Source of the DNA: Rhodospirillales bacterium | GTDB lineage: Bacteria > Pseudomonadota > Alphaproteobacteria > Rhodospirillales > SHVQ01 | Direction: 5' to 3' | Assembly (NCBI GenBank): GCA_009694195.1 | Contig: SHVQ01000005.1 | Location: 41,668-105,667, forward strand | DNA length: 64,000 nt | Part shown: in pieces, positions 34,764-44,044 of the stretch | Position numbering within the stretch: the first letter of the stretch is position 1 | Layout of the letters: each line of letters starts with the position of its first letter | The notes under the pieces: generated by a model | Databases searched by the model: none | What the model was told of the DNA's origin: nothing | Seen by the model: only the letters and a program-made list of their open reading frames with translations | Made by a program: the position numbers and the translations under genes

Positions 34764-36173
34764 TCACCCGAGATACCGGCGCCGCGTCGCCTTGGCGGCC
34801 CGCCGCACGTTGGCCGGTGCCGTGCCGCCGGCGCTCGTCCGGCTCTTCACCGCGTTGTCGACCCCAAGCACGGAAAGAACGTCTTTCGTAATTCTCGGTT
34901 CGATCTTGCGCATTTCGGCGAGTCCCAACTTGTCCAGCGGCAGACGCTTGCGCTCGGCTTGCCGCACGAGCGCGCCGGTGACCCGATGCGCGTCGCGGAA
35001 CGGCATCCCGAGCGCGCCGACGAGCCAGTCGGCGAGATCCGTTGCCGTCGTGTACCCGGCGCTCGCGGCCGCCCGCATCCGACCCGCATCAACGCGCGCG
35101 TCCTTAAGCATGCCCGCCATCGCGGCCAAGCACAAGTCGAGGGTATCGGCGGCGTCGAAGACGGGTTCCTTGTCTTCCTGCATGTCCTTGCCGTAGGCGA
35201 GCGGGAGACCTTTCATCGCGACGAGCAGCGCGACCGCCGCGCCGATGATGCGCCCGGCCTTCGCCCGCACCAGCTCGGCCGCGTCGGGATTGCGCTTCTG
35301 CGGCATGATCGAGCTGCCGGTGGTGAAGGCGTCCGAAAGCTTGAGGAAGCCGAACTGCTCGGAGCACCAGAGCACGATCTCCTCCGCCAGGCGCGAGAGA
35401 TGGACGGCCAGGATCGACGCCGTGCCCAAGAACTCGAGCGCGAAGTCGCGGTCGGAAACGGCGTCGATCGAGTTTGCGGCCGGGCCCGAAAACCCGAGCG
35501 CCTTCGCGGTCATCGCGCGGTCGATCGGAAAGGACGTCCCCGCGAGCGCCGCGGCGCCGAGCGGACACTCGTTCAGGCGGCGCCGGCAATCAGCGAACCG
35601 GCCGCGATCACGCCCGAGCATCTCCACGTATGCGAGAAGATGGTGGCCGTAGGTGATGGGTTGCGCCGGCTGCAGGTGCGTGAAGCCCGGCATCACGGTG
35701 GCCGCGTGCGCCTCGGCCTTTTCGATGAGGACGCGCTGCAACCCCTTGATGCCGGCGTCGATACGGTCGATGGCGTCGCGCACCCACAGCTTGAAGTCGG
35801 TCGCGACCTGATCGTTCCGCGAGCGCGCCGTGTGCAGCCTTCCTGCGGCGGGGCCGATCAGCTCCTTGAGCCGCGATTCCACGTTCATATGGATGTCTTC
35901 GAGGTCGCGCCGGAACAGGAACCGGCCGGACTCGATCTCCCGGCGCACGCGGTCGAGACCCTTAAGGATGGCGTTGCCTTGGGCTTTCGTTATGATCCGC
36001 TGCCGCACGAGCATGGCGCAGTGAGCCTTCGAGGCCGCGATGTCCTGCTGGGCGAGGCGCTGGTCGAAAGCGATGGACGCGTTGATCTCTTCCATGATCG
36101 CGGCAGGCGCCGCATCGAAACGGCCGCCCCACATTGCGCTCGGGGCCGAAACCTTCCGGGGTGGTTTCGTCAT
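34764..36173 (-). CDS. argH: Argininosuccinate lyase
   Basis: This 469-residue cytoplasmic enzyme of the fumarase/aspartase superfamily splits argininosuccinate to arginine and fumarate. The signature [12 protein letters not shown] with the catalytic serine is present near residue 285, as are [10 protein letters not shown] and [10 protein letters not shown]. The start ATG 36173 has a GGAGAG ribosome site. Only 24 bases separate it from the divergent tlpA start. Confidence 0.96.
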   Translation of the reverse strand: MTKPPRKVSAPSAMWGGRFDAAPAAIMEEINASIAFDQRLAQQDIAASKAHCAMLVRQRIITKAQGNAILKGLDRVRREIESGRFLFRRDLEDIHMNVESRLKELIGPAAGRLHTARSRNDQVATDFKLWVRDAIDRIDAGIKGLQRVLIEKAEAHAATVMPGFTHLQPAQPITYGHHLLAYVEMLGRDRGRFADCRRRLNECPLGAAALAGTSFPIDRAMTAKALGFSGPAANSIDAVSDRDFALEFLGTASILAVHLSRLAEEIVLWCSEQFGFLKLSDAFTTGSSIMPQKRNPDAAELVRAKAGRIIGAAVALLVAMKGLPLAYGKDMQEDKEPVFDAADTLDLCLAAMAGMLKDARVDAGRMRAAASAGYTTATDLADWLVGALGMPFRDAHRVTGALVRQAERKRLPLDKLGLAEMRKIEPRITKDVLSVLGVDNAVKSRTSAGGTAPANVRRAAKATRRRYLG

Positions 36174-36197
36174 GGCGTTGCTCTCCGGGAGGGCTGC

Positions 36198-36797
36198 GTG
36201 AGCGCGAAGGCCGTGGCGATCGTGGCTTTCGGCTTGGCGCTCATTGGATTGGCGGGTGTTATTGCGTTCGGGCGCGAGGATGGGGCGATATGGCCATTCA
36301 AGGCAAGGCCTATCGCCGACCGGTGCCAGCCCGAGAAGGGGCTGTTCGGGGCCTTCGAGGCGAAGCGCCCTCCCGTCGAAGCGCCGGACGAGCCCTTTGT
36401 GGACGGCGACGGGCGCGAGCGGCGGCTGCGGGAGTTCCAAAGCAAGGGCGTGGTCCTTAACTTCTGGGCGACGTGGTGCGCCCCGTGCGTCAAGGAGATG
36501 CCGGCCCTCGACCGGTTGAGCGCAATGGTCGGCAGTGACGGCATCGCGGTGGCGGCGCTCTCGGCGGACCGCGAGGGAGCAGCGGTGGTACGGGATTTCT
36601 ACCAAAGGAATGGGATCAAGAACCTCGCCGTTCTCGTTGATCCCACGTCGAAGCTCGTGCTCAAGTCGGGCGCCAAGGGTCTTCCGACAACGCTTCTGAT
36701 CAACCCCGCCGGGCGCGAGGTCGGCCGGGTGGTGGGCCCGGCCGAATGGGATTCGGTGGGCGTCGTGGCCTTCCTCCGCGGGTGTCTCAAAGGATAG
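36198..36797 (+). CDS. tlpA: TlpA-like thiol:disulfide oxidoreductase
   Basis: This 199-residue protein is anchored by an N-terminal membrane segment (residues 5-25), with a periplasmic thioredoxin domain. The redox site is WATWCAPC (C94, C97), and the cis-Pro is in LPTTLLINP. TlpA proteins reduce partners in cytochrome c or oxidase maturation. The GTG start at 36198 has a strong GGGAGGG ribosome site. It is divergent from argH and followed after 9 bases by a lipoprotein gene. Confidence 0.92.
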   Translation: MSAKAVAIVAFGLALIGLAGVIAFGREDGAIWPFKARPIADRCQPEKGLFGAFEAKRPPVEAPDEPFVDGDGRERRLREFQSKGVVLNFWATWCAPCVKEMPALDRLSAMVGSDGIAVAALSADREGAAVVRDFYQRNGIKNLAVLVDPTSKLVLKSGAKGLPTTLLINPAGREVGRVVGPAEWDSVGVVAFLRGCLKG

Positions 36798-36806
36798 GAG
36801 CGAGCC

Positions 36807-37130
36807 GTGCGCAACTGTCTTGCACTGCTATGCGTTTCAATCGCGGCTGCGCTGACGGCCTGCGGCGGCTCCACGCAGTGGGAAAACCCCGACGTCAACA
36901 GGAGCCAATGGATCGCGGATGAACAGACTTGCCGTCGCCAGGCGAACCGCGAAGCGGAGCGGGAATTCAGGACGGATCCGGTCTACGCCGATAACCCGAA
37001 ATACGATGAGGCGAAGACGCTCGATTCCCGCATGGCGCGTCTCGACGTAAAAAAGAATTCCGACGCGCTGTTCGAAAACTGCATGCGACTCCGCGGCTAT
37101 CGCCTTGCGAAAAAAGACGAACGACGCTAG
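36807..37130 (+). CDS. Predicted small lipoprotein
   Basis: This 107-residue protein has a lipoprotein signal peptide (residues 1-18, lipobox LTAC with Cys19), then a charged, mainly helical body with two cysteines. I do not recognise a named family. It starts with GTG 9 bases after tlpA with an AGGAG site and is probably coupled to it. Its mature part contains [14 protein letters not shown] and CMRLRGYRL, similar in style to short uncharacterised envelope lipoproteins. Confidence 0.75.
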   Translation: MRNCLALLCVSIAAALTACGGSTQWENPDVNRSQWIADEQTCRRQANREAEREFRTDPVYADNPKYDEAKTLDSRMARLDVKKNSDALFENCMRLRGYRLAKKDERR

Positions 37131-37141
37131 CCGCTTCCATC

Positions 37142-37172
37142 AAAGAAAAGGCGGCAACCCGCGAGAGCCGCC
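37142..37172 (-). terminator. Rho-independent terminator for the DUF1127 gene
   Basis: On the minus strand GGCGGC at 37172-37167 pairs with GCCGCC at 37155-37150 around an 11-base loop, followed at once by TTTTCTTT. It lies 30 bases beyond the DUF1127 stop. Confidence 0.7.
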
Positions 37173-37201
37173 GCCCGCTTGTCGATCGAGAGCTTCGGAA
37201 C

Positions 37202-37582
37202 TCAGGCGGCCAGTGCCTGATTGTCGCCGCGCGCGGCCTGCGGCTGGACGGTGCGCTTGGCCGCGGCGGGCCACGGGCTCACCGGGTTCGGCGTGTGGAG
37301 CCGCAGGCGCTCACTGAACAAGTGAGGGATTTCATGGCGCCGGACGCCGATGTCGGCCAAGAGGTGGTCGTCCATCGCCGTGAGCTCCTGGCGGATGAGC
37401 TCCCGCTGGCGCCAGCGCACCAGGGCGGAAACCGCACGCTTGACGCCGCGCGCGAGCGCGCCAAAGCCGGCCGTTGAGCGGCCGGAGGGACGCTGATTCA
37501 AAATCGGGGCCGCAGTGGATGCCTGGACGGGAAAGGCCGTCGGCAACAGGCACAAGAGGAAGGCATTATGAAGGGATGACAT
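37202..37582 (-). CDS. DUF1127 family small Arg-rich protein
   Basis: This 126-residue protein carries a DUF1127 domain at residues about 55-85 (RWRQRELIRQELTAMDDHLLADIGV, an arginine-rich helix followed by ADIGVRRHEI). Such proteins in alphaproteobacteria are small stress-related regulators, some acting on RNA turnover. N- and C-terminal extensions beyond the domain are low-complexity. It has a good AAAGGAAA ribosome site, an AT-rich upstream region and its own terminator. Confidence 0.82.
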   Translation of the reverse strand: MSSLHNAFLLCLLPTAFPVQASTAAPILNQRPSGRSTAGFGALARGVKRAVSALVRWRQRELIRQELTAMDDHLLADIGVRRHEIPHLFSERLRLHTPNPVSPWPAAAKRTVQPQAARGDNQALAA

Positions 37583-37719
37583 TTTTGTTTTTCCTTTACG
37601 CTGGAGATTCTCTCCTTAGCCGAATCTTTTGGCGGCGAATCCGGCATCGCCCTTTTCCGTTATCGCTACCTTACCGAGTATTTTTGATCCCTAAAAATGC
37701 CTATTTTGCCATGCAGCAT

Positions 37720-37732
37720 TGCATTTAATGCA
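37720..37732. promoter_or_regulatory. Palindrome in the divergent DUF1127/pepP region
   Basis: TGCATTTAATGCA is a perfect 6-bp inverted repeat around one central base. It lies in an AT-rich stretch 138 bases upstream of DUF1127 and 96 bases upstream of pepP. It could be an operator, but no regulator is identified. Confidence 0.35.
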
Positions 37733-37827
37733 TGTCATGTTGCGCCGCACAGCCTTTCTCACTTGCCTGTTCGTCCCCCTCCCCCTAGCTTCTTGCCTGG
37801 GGACGGCAGGATCGGAGCGGGCGTTTC

Positions 37828-39876
37828 GTGAACGACATTCAACGCGTTGACGGAAGTTTGGATCGGCTTTTGCGTGAGGCCGGCTCCATTTTGGACACGA
37901 TCCCACTGCGCGAGCTCATTCGGGGTGTTCTCGGGGCTCCGCCGCCGCTCGAGCCCGATGCATGGATGAGCCTCGTCGCACCCCGGATCGGGCCGGAACT
38001 CAAGCAACAGTTGCGCGATTTGCATGCCCGCATGGCAGCCGTGCTCGACGATGGCCTAGATGGCCGGCGGTCGGATCCGGAACGGCTTCGTTCGCTTCGC
38101 GTCGAGTTGAAGCGGCGCGGGCTCGACGGCTTCATCGTCCCCCGCAGCGACGAGCATCAGGGCGAGTATGTGGCGCGCCGGTCCGAGCGCCTCGCCTGGC
38201 TCACCGGTTTCTCGGGCTCGGCCGGAATCGCGATCGTGCTCAAGCGCAAGGCCGCGGTGTTCGTCGACGGCCGCTATACGCTGCAAGGCATCGCCGAGAT
38301 CGACCTGGGCCTTTACGAATTGCACCACTTGGTTGACGAGCCGCCATCCGACTGGGTTGGCGCGAACCTGCCGGAAGGCGCGAAGCTCGGATACGATCCC
38401 TGGCTGATGGCGCCCGCCCAACTCTTGCGCTTTCAGCGGGCGTGCAAGGCGGCCGGCGGAGAACTGGTCCCGACCAACGGAAATCCCATCGACGCGATCT
38501 GGACGAACCAGCCGCGGCCGCCGCTCTCGCCCATCGTCGTTCACGACGCCCGCTTCACCGGATCCACGTCGACCGAGCGCCGCCAGACCGTCGCCAAGAG
38601 CGTGGCGGCGGAGAAGCTCGATGCCGTCGTTCTGACGTCACCCGATTCCATCGCTTGGCTTCTCAACATCCGCGGCAACGACGTTCCGTATGCGCCCCTG
38701 GCGCTGAGCTTCGCCGTTCTCTACGCCGACGCGACGGTCGAGTTCTTCGTCGACCCGCGCAAGGTCCTGCCCGGTCTCGACAGGCATTTCGGTAAAGCGG
38801 TGCGCATCCAGGGCCCGGAAGGCCTGGCGCCGACGCTCGACCGGCTTGGCCAAGAGAAGAAAACCGTCCGCCTCGACCACGAAAAGACCCCGGCCTGGAT
38901 TCTCTGGCGGTTGCGCAAGGCCGGCGCCAACGTCATGCGAGGCAACGACCCCTGCCAGCTGCCGAAAGCGAAAAAAACGCGTGTCGAACTGGATGGTATG
39001 CGCCGCGCGCACGTCCGCGACGGAGCCTCGCTCACCCGCTTTCTCGCCTGGATCGCGAAGGATGCGCGCTCCGGCCGGCTCACCGAAATGGCGGCGGCCG
39101 ACAAGCTTTATGAATTCCGCAAAGAGAACGACAACTTCCGCGGCCCGAGCTTCCCCACCATTTCCGCGTTCGGTCCCGACGGCGCCATCGTTCACTATCG
39201 CGCAACGCCGAAGACGAACCGAAAAATCAAACGGGGCTCGCTCTATCTGATCGATTCCGGCGCCCAGTACCTGGACGCCACGACCGACGTGACGCGGACC
39301 GTCGCCGTCGGCAAACCGTCCGCCGAGATGCGCGACCGCTTCACCCGCGTGCTCAAGGGTCACATCGCGCTCGCGACCGCCAAGTTTCCCCGCGGCACCA
39401 CGGGCTCGCAGATCGACGTGCTCGCCCGCCGCGCGCTCTGGGAAGTCGGCCTTGACTACGATCACGGCACCGGCCACGGCGTCGGGAGCTATTTGGGCGT
39501 GCATGAAGGCCCGCAGCGGATTTCGAAGGTCGCGAGCACGGTTCCGCTGCAAGAGGGCATGGTGATCTCGAACGAGCCCGGCTACTACAAGACCGGCGCT
39601 TACGGAATCCGCGTCGAAAATCTCGTCGCCGTCGTTCCGGTGACCGGACAAGGAAAAACCGACCGGCCGCTCCTCGGCCTCGAGACGCTGACGCTGGCAC
39701 CTATCGACACCGCTTTGGTCGATCCGGCGCTCTTGAGCGACGGCGAGATCACGTGGCTGAACGCCTATCACAAGCGTGTTCGGGAAAAGCTCAGACGCCA
39801 CGTCGACCGGGCAACGCGCGGCTGGCTCAAGCGCGCGACCAAGCCGATCAAGGCTGCGCGGCGTCGCCGCGCCTGA
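37828..39876 (+). CDS. pepP: Aminopeptidase P family metallopeptidase (M24B)
   Basis: This 682-residue enzyme removes N-terminal residues preceding proline. Creatinase-like N-terminal domains (residues about 88-350) precede the pita-bread catalytic domain. Metal ligands are visible as Asp in LIDSGAQY, Asp in TTDVTRT, His in GTGHGVGSYL, Glu in SNEPGYY and Glu in RVENLV. Relative to the usual 590-610 residues it carries about 80 extra N-terminal residues (37828-38075), leucine- and charge-rich and without a recognisable domain. GTG start; no signal peptide. Confidence 0.92.
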   Translation: MNDIQRVDGSLDRLLREAGSILDTIPLRELIRGVLGAPPPLEPDAWMSLVAPRIGPELKQQLRDLHARMAAVLDDGLDGRRSDPERLRSLRVELKRRGLDGFIVPRSDEHQGEYVARRSERLAWLTGFSGSAGIAIVLKRKAAVFVDGRYTLQGIAEIDLGLYELHHLVDEPPSDWVGANLPEGAKLGYDPWLMAPAQLLRFQRACKAAGGELVPTNGNPIDAIWTNQPRPPLSPIVVHDARFTGSTSTERRQTVAKSVAAEKLDAVVLTSPDSIAWLLNIRGNDVPYAPLALSFAVLYADATVEFFVDPRKVLPGLDRHFGKAVRIQGPEGLAPTLDRLGQEKKTVRLDHEKTPAWILWRLRKAGANVMRGNDPCQLPKAKKTRVELDGMRRAHVRDGASLTRFLAWIAKDARSGRLTEMAAADKLYEFRKENDNFRGPSFPTISAFGPDGAIVHYRATPKTNRKIKRGSLYLIDSGAQYLDATTDVTRTVAVGKPSAEMRDRFTRVLKGHIALATAKFPRGTTGSQIDVLARRALWEVGLDYDHGTGHGVGSYLGVHEGPQRISKVASTVPLQEGMVISNEPGYYKTGAYGIRVENLVAVVPVTGQGKTDRPLLGLETLTLAPIDTALVDPALLSDGEITWLNAYHKRVREKLRRHVDRATRGWLKRATKPIKAARRRRA

Positions 39877-40077
39877 CCTGAACGGCGGCTCCGTGCAGGG
39901 CGCGGGGGACCCGGCTCAGTTTGCAAAGACGGCGATGAAGGCAACGTGACAGTTGGCTTTCATCGTTAAGGGTTTGCTAAGAGATCGCGGTCGAGAATCG
40001 CGGTCAGATTCGGGGACTCGGCTGGAACGGATGCCGGGGGACCTCGAAACGGATCGGCAAAAGCTGGGAATTGTGCC

Positions 40078-40506
40078 GTGTCGCTGTTTTCATTCGCACG
40101 TTCGAAGCCGGAGCGCGCTCCGGATCTTCCGCCGCCCATCGATCCCCGCTGGGCGAAATCGGCGAAGGGCCGCTTCTATCGGCTGGTGCAACTCGACACC
40201 GATCGCGACGTCGCCGCCAACACCTCGGCGGTGTTCGCGATCTGGCACGGCGGCGTCAAGCCGGGCTGGGTTTACGTGGGCCGAACCGCCAATCTCGCCA
40301 AGGAGCTCAAGAAGCTCGCCGCCGACAGCGAAATTCTCTTCTACCACAAGCACGGCGGGCTCTCCGTCTCCTGGGCCAACGTCAAGCCGGAATACCAGGG
40401 CGGCGTCGTCCGTTACCTCATCGACGTGATGAAGCCGATCGTCGAGAACTCGGCCGAGCGGCGTAACGACGAGGATACGGTTCCCGTCATCCTCCCCGGC
40501 GCCTAA
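40078..40506 (+). CDS. Uncharacterised protein with a GIY-YIG-like motif pair
   Basis: This is a 142-residue protein I do not recognise by name. The middle segment reads SAVFAIWHGGVKPGWVYVGRTANLAKEL (about residues 50-77), which has the spacing of the two beta strands of a GIY-YIG domain (first strand xVFxI, second strand VYVG, then T-x-NL). The rest contains GGLSVSWANVKPEYQGGVVRYL, near residue 92. The catalytic Arg and Glu expected for nuclease activity are not clear. A 200-base gap upstream holds no gene. Confidence 0.65.
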   Translation: MSLFSFARSKPERAPDLPPPIDPRWAKSAKGRFYRLVQLDTDRDVAANTSAVFAIWHGGVKPGWVYVGRTANLAKELKKLAADSEILFYHKHGGLSVSWANVKPEYQGGVVRYLIDVMKPIVENSAERRNDEDTVPVILPGA

Positions 40507-40584
40507 GTTAGTCCAACACCGAGTTCAATTCTGCCGCCATCCCCGGTACGGTTGAGGCGGGCGATCGCCCGAAAGGGGAAGCGC

Positions 40585-42252
40585 GTGCGTCCTTCCGTTC
40601 CACCCGCCGAAAACCTGTTGCCGGAGTGCGAGTCCGCTCTCGCCGCCGCCGAGGCGTTTCTCGCCGCCGCCAAGCGGTCGGTCGCCGAACGGCAAGCGAT
40701 GACGGGAACGCACGAGCAAGGTCAATTCGCGCTGCATGGATTGGCGTGGATGGCGACTTACGTCGCGGCCTTGCGCCAGATGGTCGCGTGGGCGCGGCGC
40801 CTCGATGCGAGCGGCACGATCGCCGAGCTCGAGCGGCTCATCCTCCGGGCCGCTTTCGGCGAATACCTGGCCCAGCTCTCCGGCGGCATCGCCATGAGCC
40901 AGGGCGAAATCGTGCGCCCGGCCGATCTCGGGATCGCGCCGGACGCGGTCTCCGCGCTCGCGACGCCCGCGGTGCGAACGTTGATCGAAACGGGCAACAC
41001 GGAGCCCGTGCGCACCCGCATCGCCCACCTGATCGCGGGCGACGCCGACACGTTCGGAAATTCAGGCCTCGAAGACGAGACGCTTCTGCTCATGCGGGAA
41101 CAGTTCCGTCGCTTCGTCGCCGACAAGATCGCGCCCCACGCGCAAGCATGGCACCTCGCCGATGCCTTGATTCCCGATCAGGTGGTCGGCGAGCTCGCGG
41201 CGCTCGGCATCTTCGGCCTCACCGTTCCGGAGACCTGGGGCGGCGCCGGACTCGGCAAGATCGCCATGTGCGTGGTGAGCGAGACGCTCTCGCAAGGCTC
41301 GCTCGCGGTCGGCTCGCTCGGCACCCGCTCGGAGATCGCGGCCGAGCTCATTCGGGGCGGCGGCACGGCCGCGCAGCAGCAGACGTTTCTCCCGAAAATC
41401 GCATCGGGCGCGATCCTGCCGACGGCCGTGTTCACCGAGCCCAACACCGGCTCCGACCTGGGCGCCGTGCGCACGCGCGCGGTCAGGGCAAGGAGCAAAG
41501 ACGGCCGCGACGTGTACCGGGTCACCGGAGCGAAAACATGGGCGACCCACGCGGCGCGCGCCGACCTGATGACTCTGCTCGTGCGCACAGATACGAACGA
41601 AGCCGGATACAAGGGATTGAGCATGCTGCTCGCCGAAAAGCCGCGCGGCACCGCGGCCGATCCGTTCCCGGCCGATGGCATGCGCGGAAGCGAAATCCCG
41701 GTGCTCGGCTATCGCGGGATGAAGGAGTACGAGATCGCCTTCGACGGCTTCGAGGTGCCGGCGGACGCTCTCCTCGGCGGCGTCGAGGGCCAAGGGTTCA
41801 AGCAGCTCATGGCGACGTTCGAATCGGCGCGCATCCAGACGGCGTCGCGCGCGGTCGGCGTCGCCGAGAGCGCGCTCGCGCTGGCGCTCCGTTACGCCCA
41901 AGAGCGCGTCCAGTTCGGCCGGCCAATCCTCGCGTTCCCGCGCGTCTCCGGAAAGCTCGCATGGATGGCGGTCGAGACGATGATCGCCCGCCAGCTCACC
42001 TACTTCGCCGCGCGCGAGAAGGATTCGGGCCGGCGCTGCGACATCGAGGCCGGCATGGCGAAGCTGCTCGCCGCGCGCACCGCCTGGGCGAACGCCGACA
42101 ACGCCGTGCAGGTCCACGGCGGCGTCGGCTACGCGCTCGAATTCCCGGTGTCCCGCGTGCTGGTGGATGCGCGCATTCTCTCGATCTTCGAAGGCGCGGC
42201 CGAGATCCAGGCCCATGTGATCGCGAAGGGCCTGCTGGAGGGGCGGAATTGA
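40585..42252 (+). CDS. mcd: (2S)-methylsuccinyl-CoA dehydrogenase (acyl-CoA dehydrogenase family)
   Basis: This 555-residue flavoprotein is longer than ordinary acyl-CoA dehydrogenases (about 380). It has a 150-residue N-terminal domain (HGLAWMATYVAALRQM, GEYLAQLSGGIAMSQGE) that is typical of methylsuccinyl-CoA dehydrogenase of the ethylmalonyl-CoA pathway. The dehydrogenase part has AVFTEPNTGSDLGAVRTRA, FESARIQTASRAVGVA and IFEGAAEIQ. Electrons would go to ETF and ETF-QO (57 kb). The GTG at 40585 is chosen for its AAAGGGG ribosome site; the frame extends to a TTG at 40552. Confidence 0.82.
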   Translation: MRPSVPPAENLLPECESALAAAEAFLAAAKRSVAERQAMTGTHEQGQFALHGLAWMATYVAALRQMVAWARRLDASGTIAELERLILRAAFGEYLAQLSGGIAMSQGEIVRPADLGIAPDAVSALATPAVRTLIETGNTEPVRTRIAHLIAGDADTFGNSGLEDETLLLMREQFRRFVADKIAPHAQAWHLADALIPDQVVGELAALGIFGLTVPETWGGAGLGKIAMCVVSETLSQGSLAVGSLGTRSEIAAELIRGGGTAAQQQTFLPKIASGAILPTAVFTEPNTGSDLGAVRTRAVRARSKDGRDVYRVTGAKTWATHAARADLMTLLVRTDTNEAGYKGLSMLLAEKPRGTAADPFPADGMRGSEIPVLGYRGMKEYEIAFDGFEVPADALLGGVEGQGFKQLMATFESARIQTASRAVGVAESALALALRYAQERVQFGRPILAFPRVSGKLAWMAVETMIARQLTYFAAREKDSGRRCDIEAGMAKLLAARTAWANADNAVQVHGGVGYALEFPVSRVLVDARILSIFEGAAEIQAHVIAKGLLEGRN

Positions 42253-42324
42253 AAGCGTTGCAGGGAAGCGGTTAGACTGAACCCTGTTTTTCCGTACTTT
42301 ACCGCGGCAAAAGAGGGAGCAGCC

Positions 42325-43246
42325 GTGCCGATCCCCCCCTATCAAACTCTCATGCAGCCCGTTTTGGAACTTGCAGCAAAGGGTGAGGTTGCAGTTAGTG
42401 ATTGCATCGGCCCGATCGCATCCAGATTCAACTTATCCGACAATGAACAGGCCGCACGACTTCACAGCGGAGAATTAATCCTGTCGAATCGGATTCGCTG
42501 GGCGAAAACTTATCTCGTCCATGCCGGTCTACTGAGGATGACTCGCTATGGGTATTTCATGACAACTGAACGCGGGGTAAGCGTTTTAGACCGGTCCCCG
42601 ACCCGTGTGGACAACACTGTCCTTTCAGAATTCCCAGAGTTCGTGGAGTGGAGAAGAAGAAGTCAGAGTAGAAGTGAAATCAACCAGGGTGTCGTCCAAC
42701 AGGCCGACCCAGAAAGTCTAACTAACTCCCACCGAACGCATCGAGGCGGCTTTCCAGGAGGTTCAGGAGCAACTTCACGCCGAAGTTCTCGCTCTCGTTC
42801 TCTTATTGTCGCCAAGTCTTTTCGAGCGTCTGATTGTCGACCTTCTTGTCGCGATGGGTTATGGCGGCTCCAGGGCTGACGCAGGGAAAGCCATAGGTCG
42901 GTCGGGAGACGGCGGGATCGATGGCCTTATCAGACAAGACCCCCTTGGTCTCGATATCGTCTATATGCAAGCGAAAAGGTATCAACCGGAGAACACGGTT
43001 GGCCGTCCTGAAATTCAGGCGTTTTCTGGTAGCCTTGATGGGGTCGGCGCGACGCGAGGCGTTTTCGTAACGACTTCTTCTTTTTCCGCGCAGGCGCGGC
43101 AGTACGCCGAACGAGTATCCAAGAGGATTATCCTCGTTGATGGCGACTCCCTCGCTCAACTGCTCATTCTGCACAACGTCGGAGTTCGGACGGCTGACGC
43201 TTACGAAGTAAAAAAAATAGACGAAGAGTTTTTTTCGGAGGAATGA
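42325..43246 (+). pseudogene. mrr: Mrr-type type IV restriction endonuclease, frameshifted
   Basis: Two overlapping frames together encode one Mrr protein. Codons 42325-42723 give the Mrr N-terminal winged-helix domain (residues MPIPPYQTLMQPVLELAA onward). From 42724 on a different frame gives TPTERIEAAFQEVQEQL and the catalytic domain with GDGGIDGLI and YMQAKRYQ, a PD-(D/E)xK core. The shift coincides with AACT repeated at 42720-42727; removing one AACT restores a continuous frame. Otherwise the gene looks intact. The GC content is visibly lower than its neighbours, and no methyltransferase is nearby, as expected for type IV. A sequencing error cannot be excluded. Confidence 0.85.
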
Positions 43247-43252
43247 GGGCCT

Positions 43253-43966
43253 CTATCCCCCTGGCTCGCCCGCTTTCACCCACGCCTGATATTCGGCACG
43301 CGCCTTGTCGTTCGGCGGGTAGAGCCCGACCACGGGCCGGCCTTGCAGCACCTTCATCTTGATGAAGCGCTCCAGGCGTTCCTGCTCCAAACCGTCGCGG
43401 GCGACTTCTTTCGCCAGGGCCTTCGGAATGACGACGACGCCGTCGCCGTCGCCGACGATGATGTCGCCCGGTACCACGGCGACGCCGCCGCAGCCGATCG
43501 GCCGCTGCAGATCGACGGCCGCGTGGGCGTTGGCACCCGGCGGCGCCGCGGGTCCCGCGACGAATACGGGAAGTCCCAGCGCCTTCACTTCCTCCGCGTC
43601 GCGCATGCCGCCGTCGCTGACGAACCCGGCGGCGCCGCGAACCTGGAGCCGCGCGAGCAGGATGTCTCCCCCCGTGCCGACATGGGTGACGCCCCGCGCG
43701 TCCACCACCAGGACCGCGCCTTTCGGGCAATCGTCGATGGCGCGCCGCTGCGGGTGGTCCTTCCGCGCCAGGATCTTCTTGCCGATCAGGTCCTCGCGCA
43801 TGGGAATGAAGCGGAGCGTGAAGGCTTCGCCGACCATGCGCTCGGGTCCCCATACCAGCGGCTTGACGCCCGCCATGCCGATGTTGCGGAAGCCGCGGTT
43901 CTGGAGCTGCTTTGTGATGGTCGCCGTCGAAAGCCGCTTGAGTTGGTCGCGCGTTTTTGAATCCAT
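43253..43966 (-). CDS. RraA-like / 4-hydroxy-4-methyl-2-oxoglutarate aldolase family protein
   Basis: This 237-residue protein has the RraA fold motifs: VVDARG near residue 88, GGDILLARLQVRGAAGFVSDGGMRDAEEV near 100-128, and GDIIVGDGDGVVVIP near 168. Members are either RNase E regulators or metal-dependent aldolases of carboxylated 2-oxo acids; residues GG-x-RD suit the aldolase type. The start ATG 43966 has a GAAGGA site; the long upstream frame is only the shadow of the TPR gene. It ends 6 bases from the mrr pseudogene, convergently. Confidence 0.85.
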   Translation of the reverse strand: MDSKTRDQLKRLSTATITKQLQNRGFRNIGMAGVKPLVWGPERMVGEAFTLRFIPMREDLIGKKILARKDHPQRRAIDDCPKGAVLVVDARGVTHVGTGGDILLARLQVRGAAGFVSDGGMRDAEEVKALGLPVFVAGPAAPPGANAHAAVDLQRPIGCGGVAVVPGDIIVGDGDGVVVIPKALAKEVARDGLEQERLERFIKMKVLQGRPVVGLYPPNDKARAEYQAWVKAGEPGG

Positions 43967-44044
43967 GCTCGTCCGTCCTTCCCTGCCGGGCGGCCCGAGC
44001 ATAGCCGCAGGCGGATGCGGGAGAAACCGTATAGTCTCGGGTCC

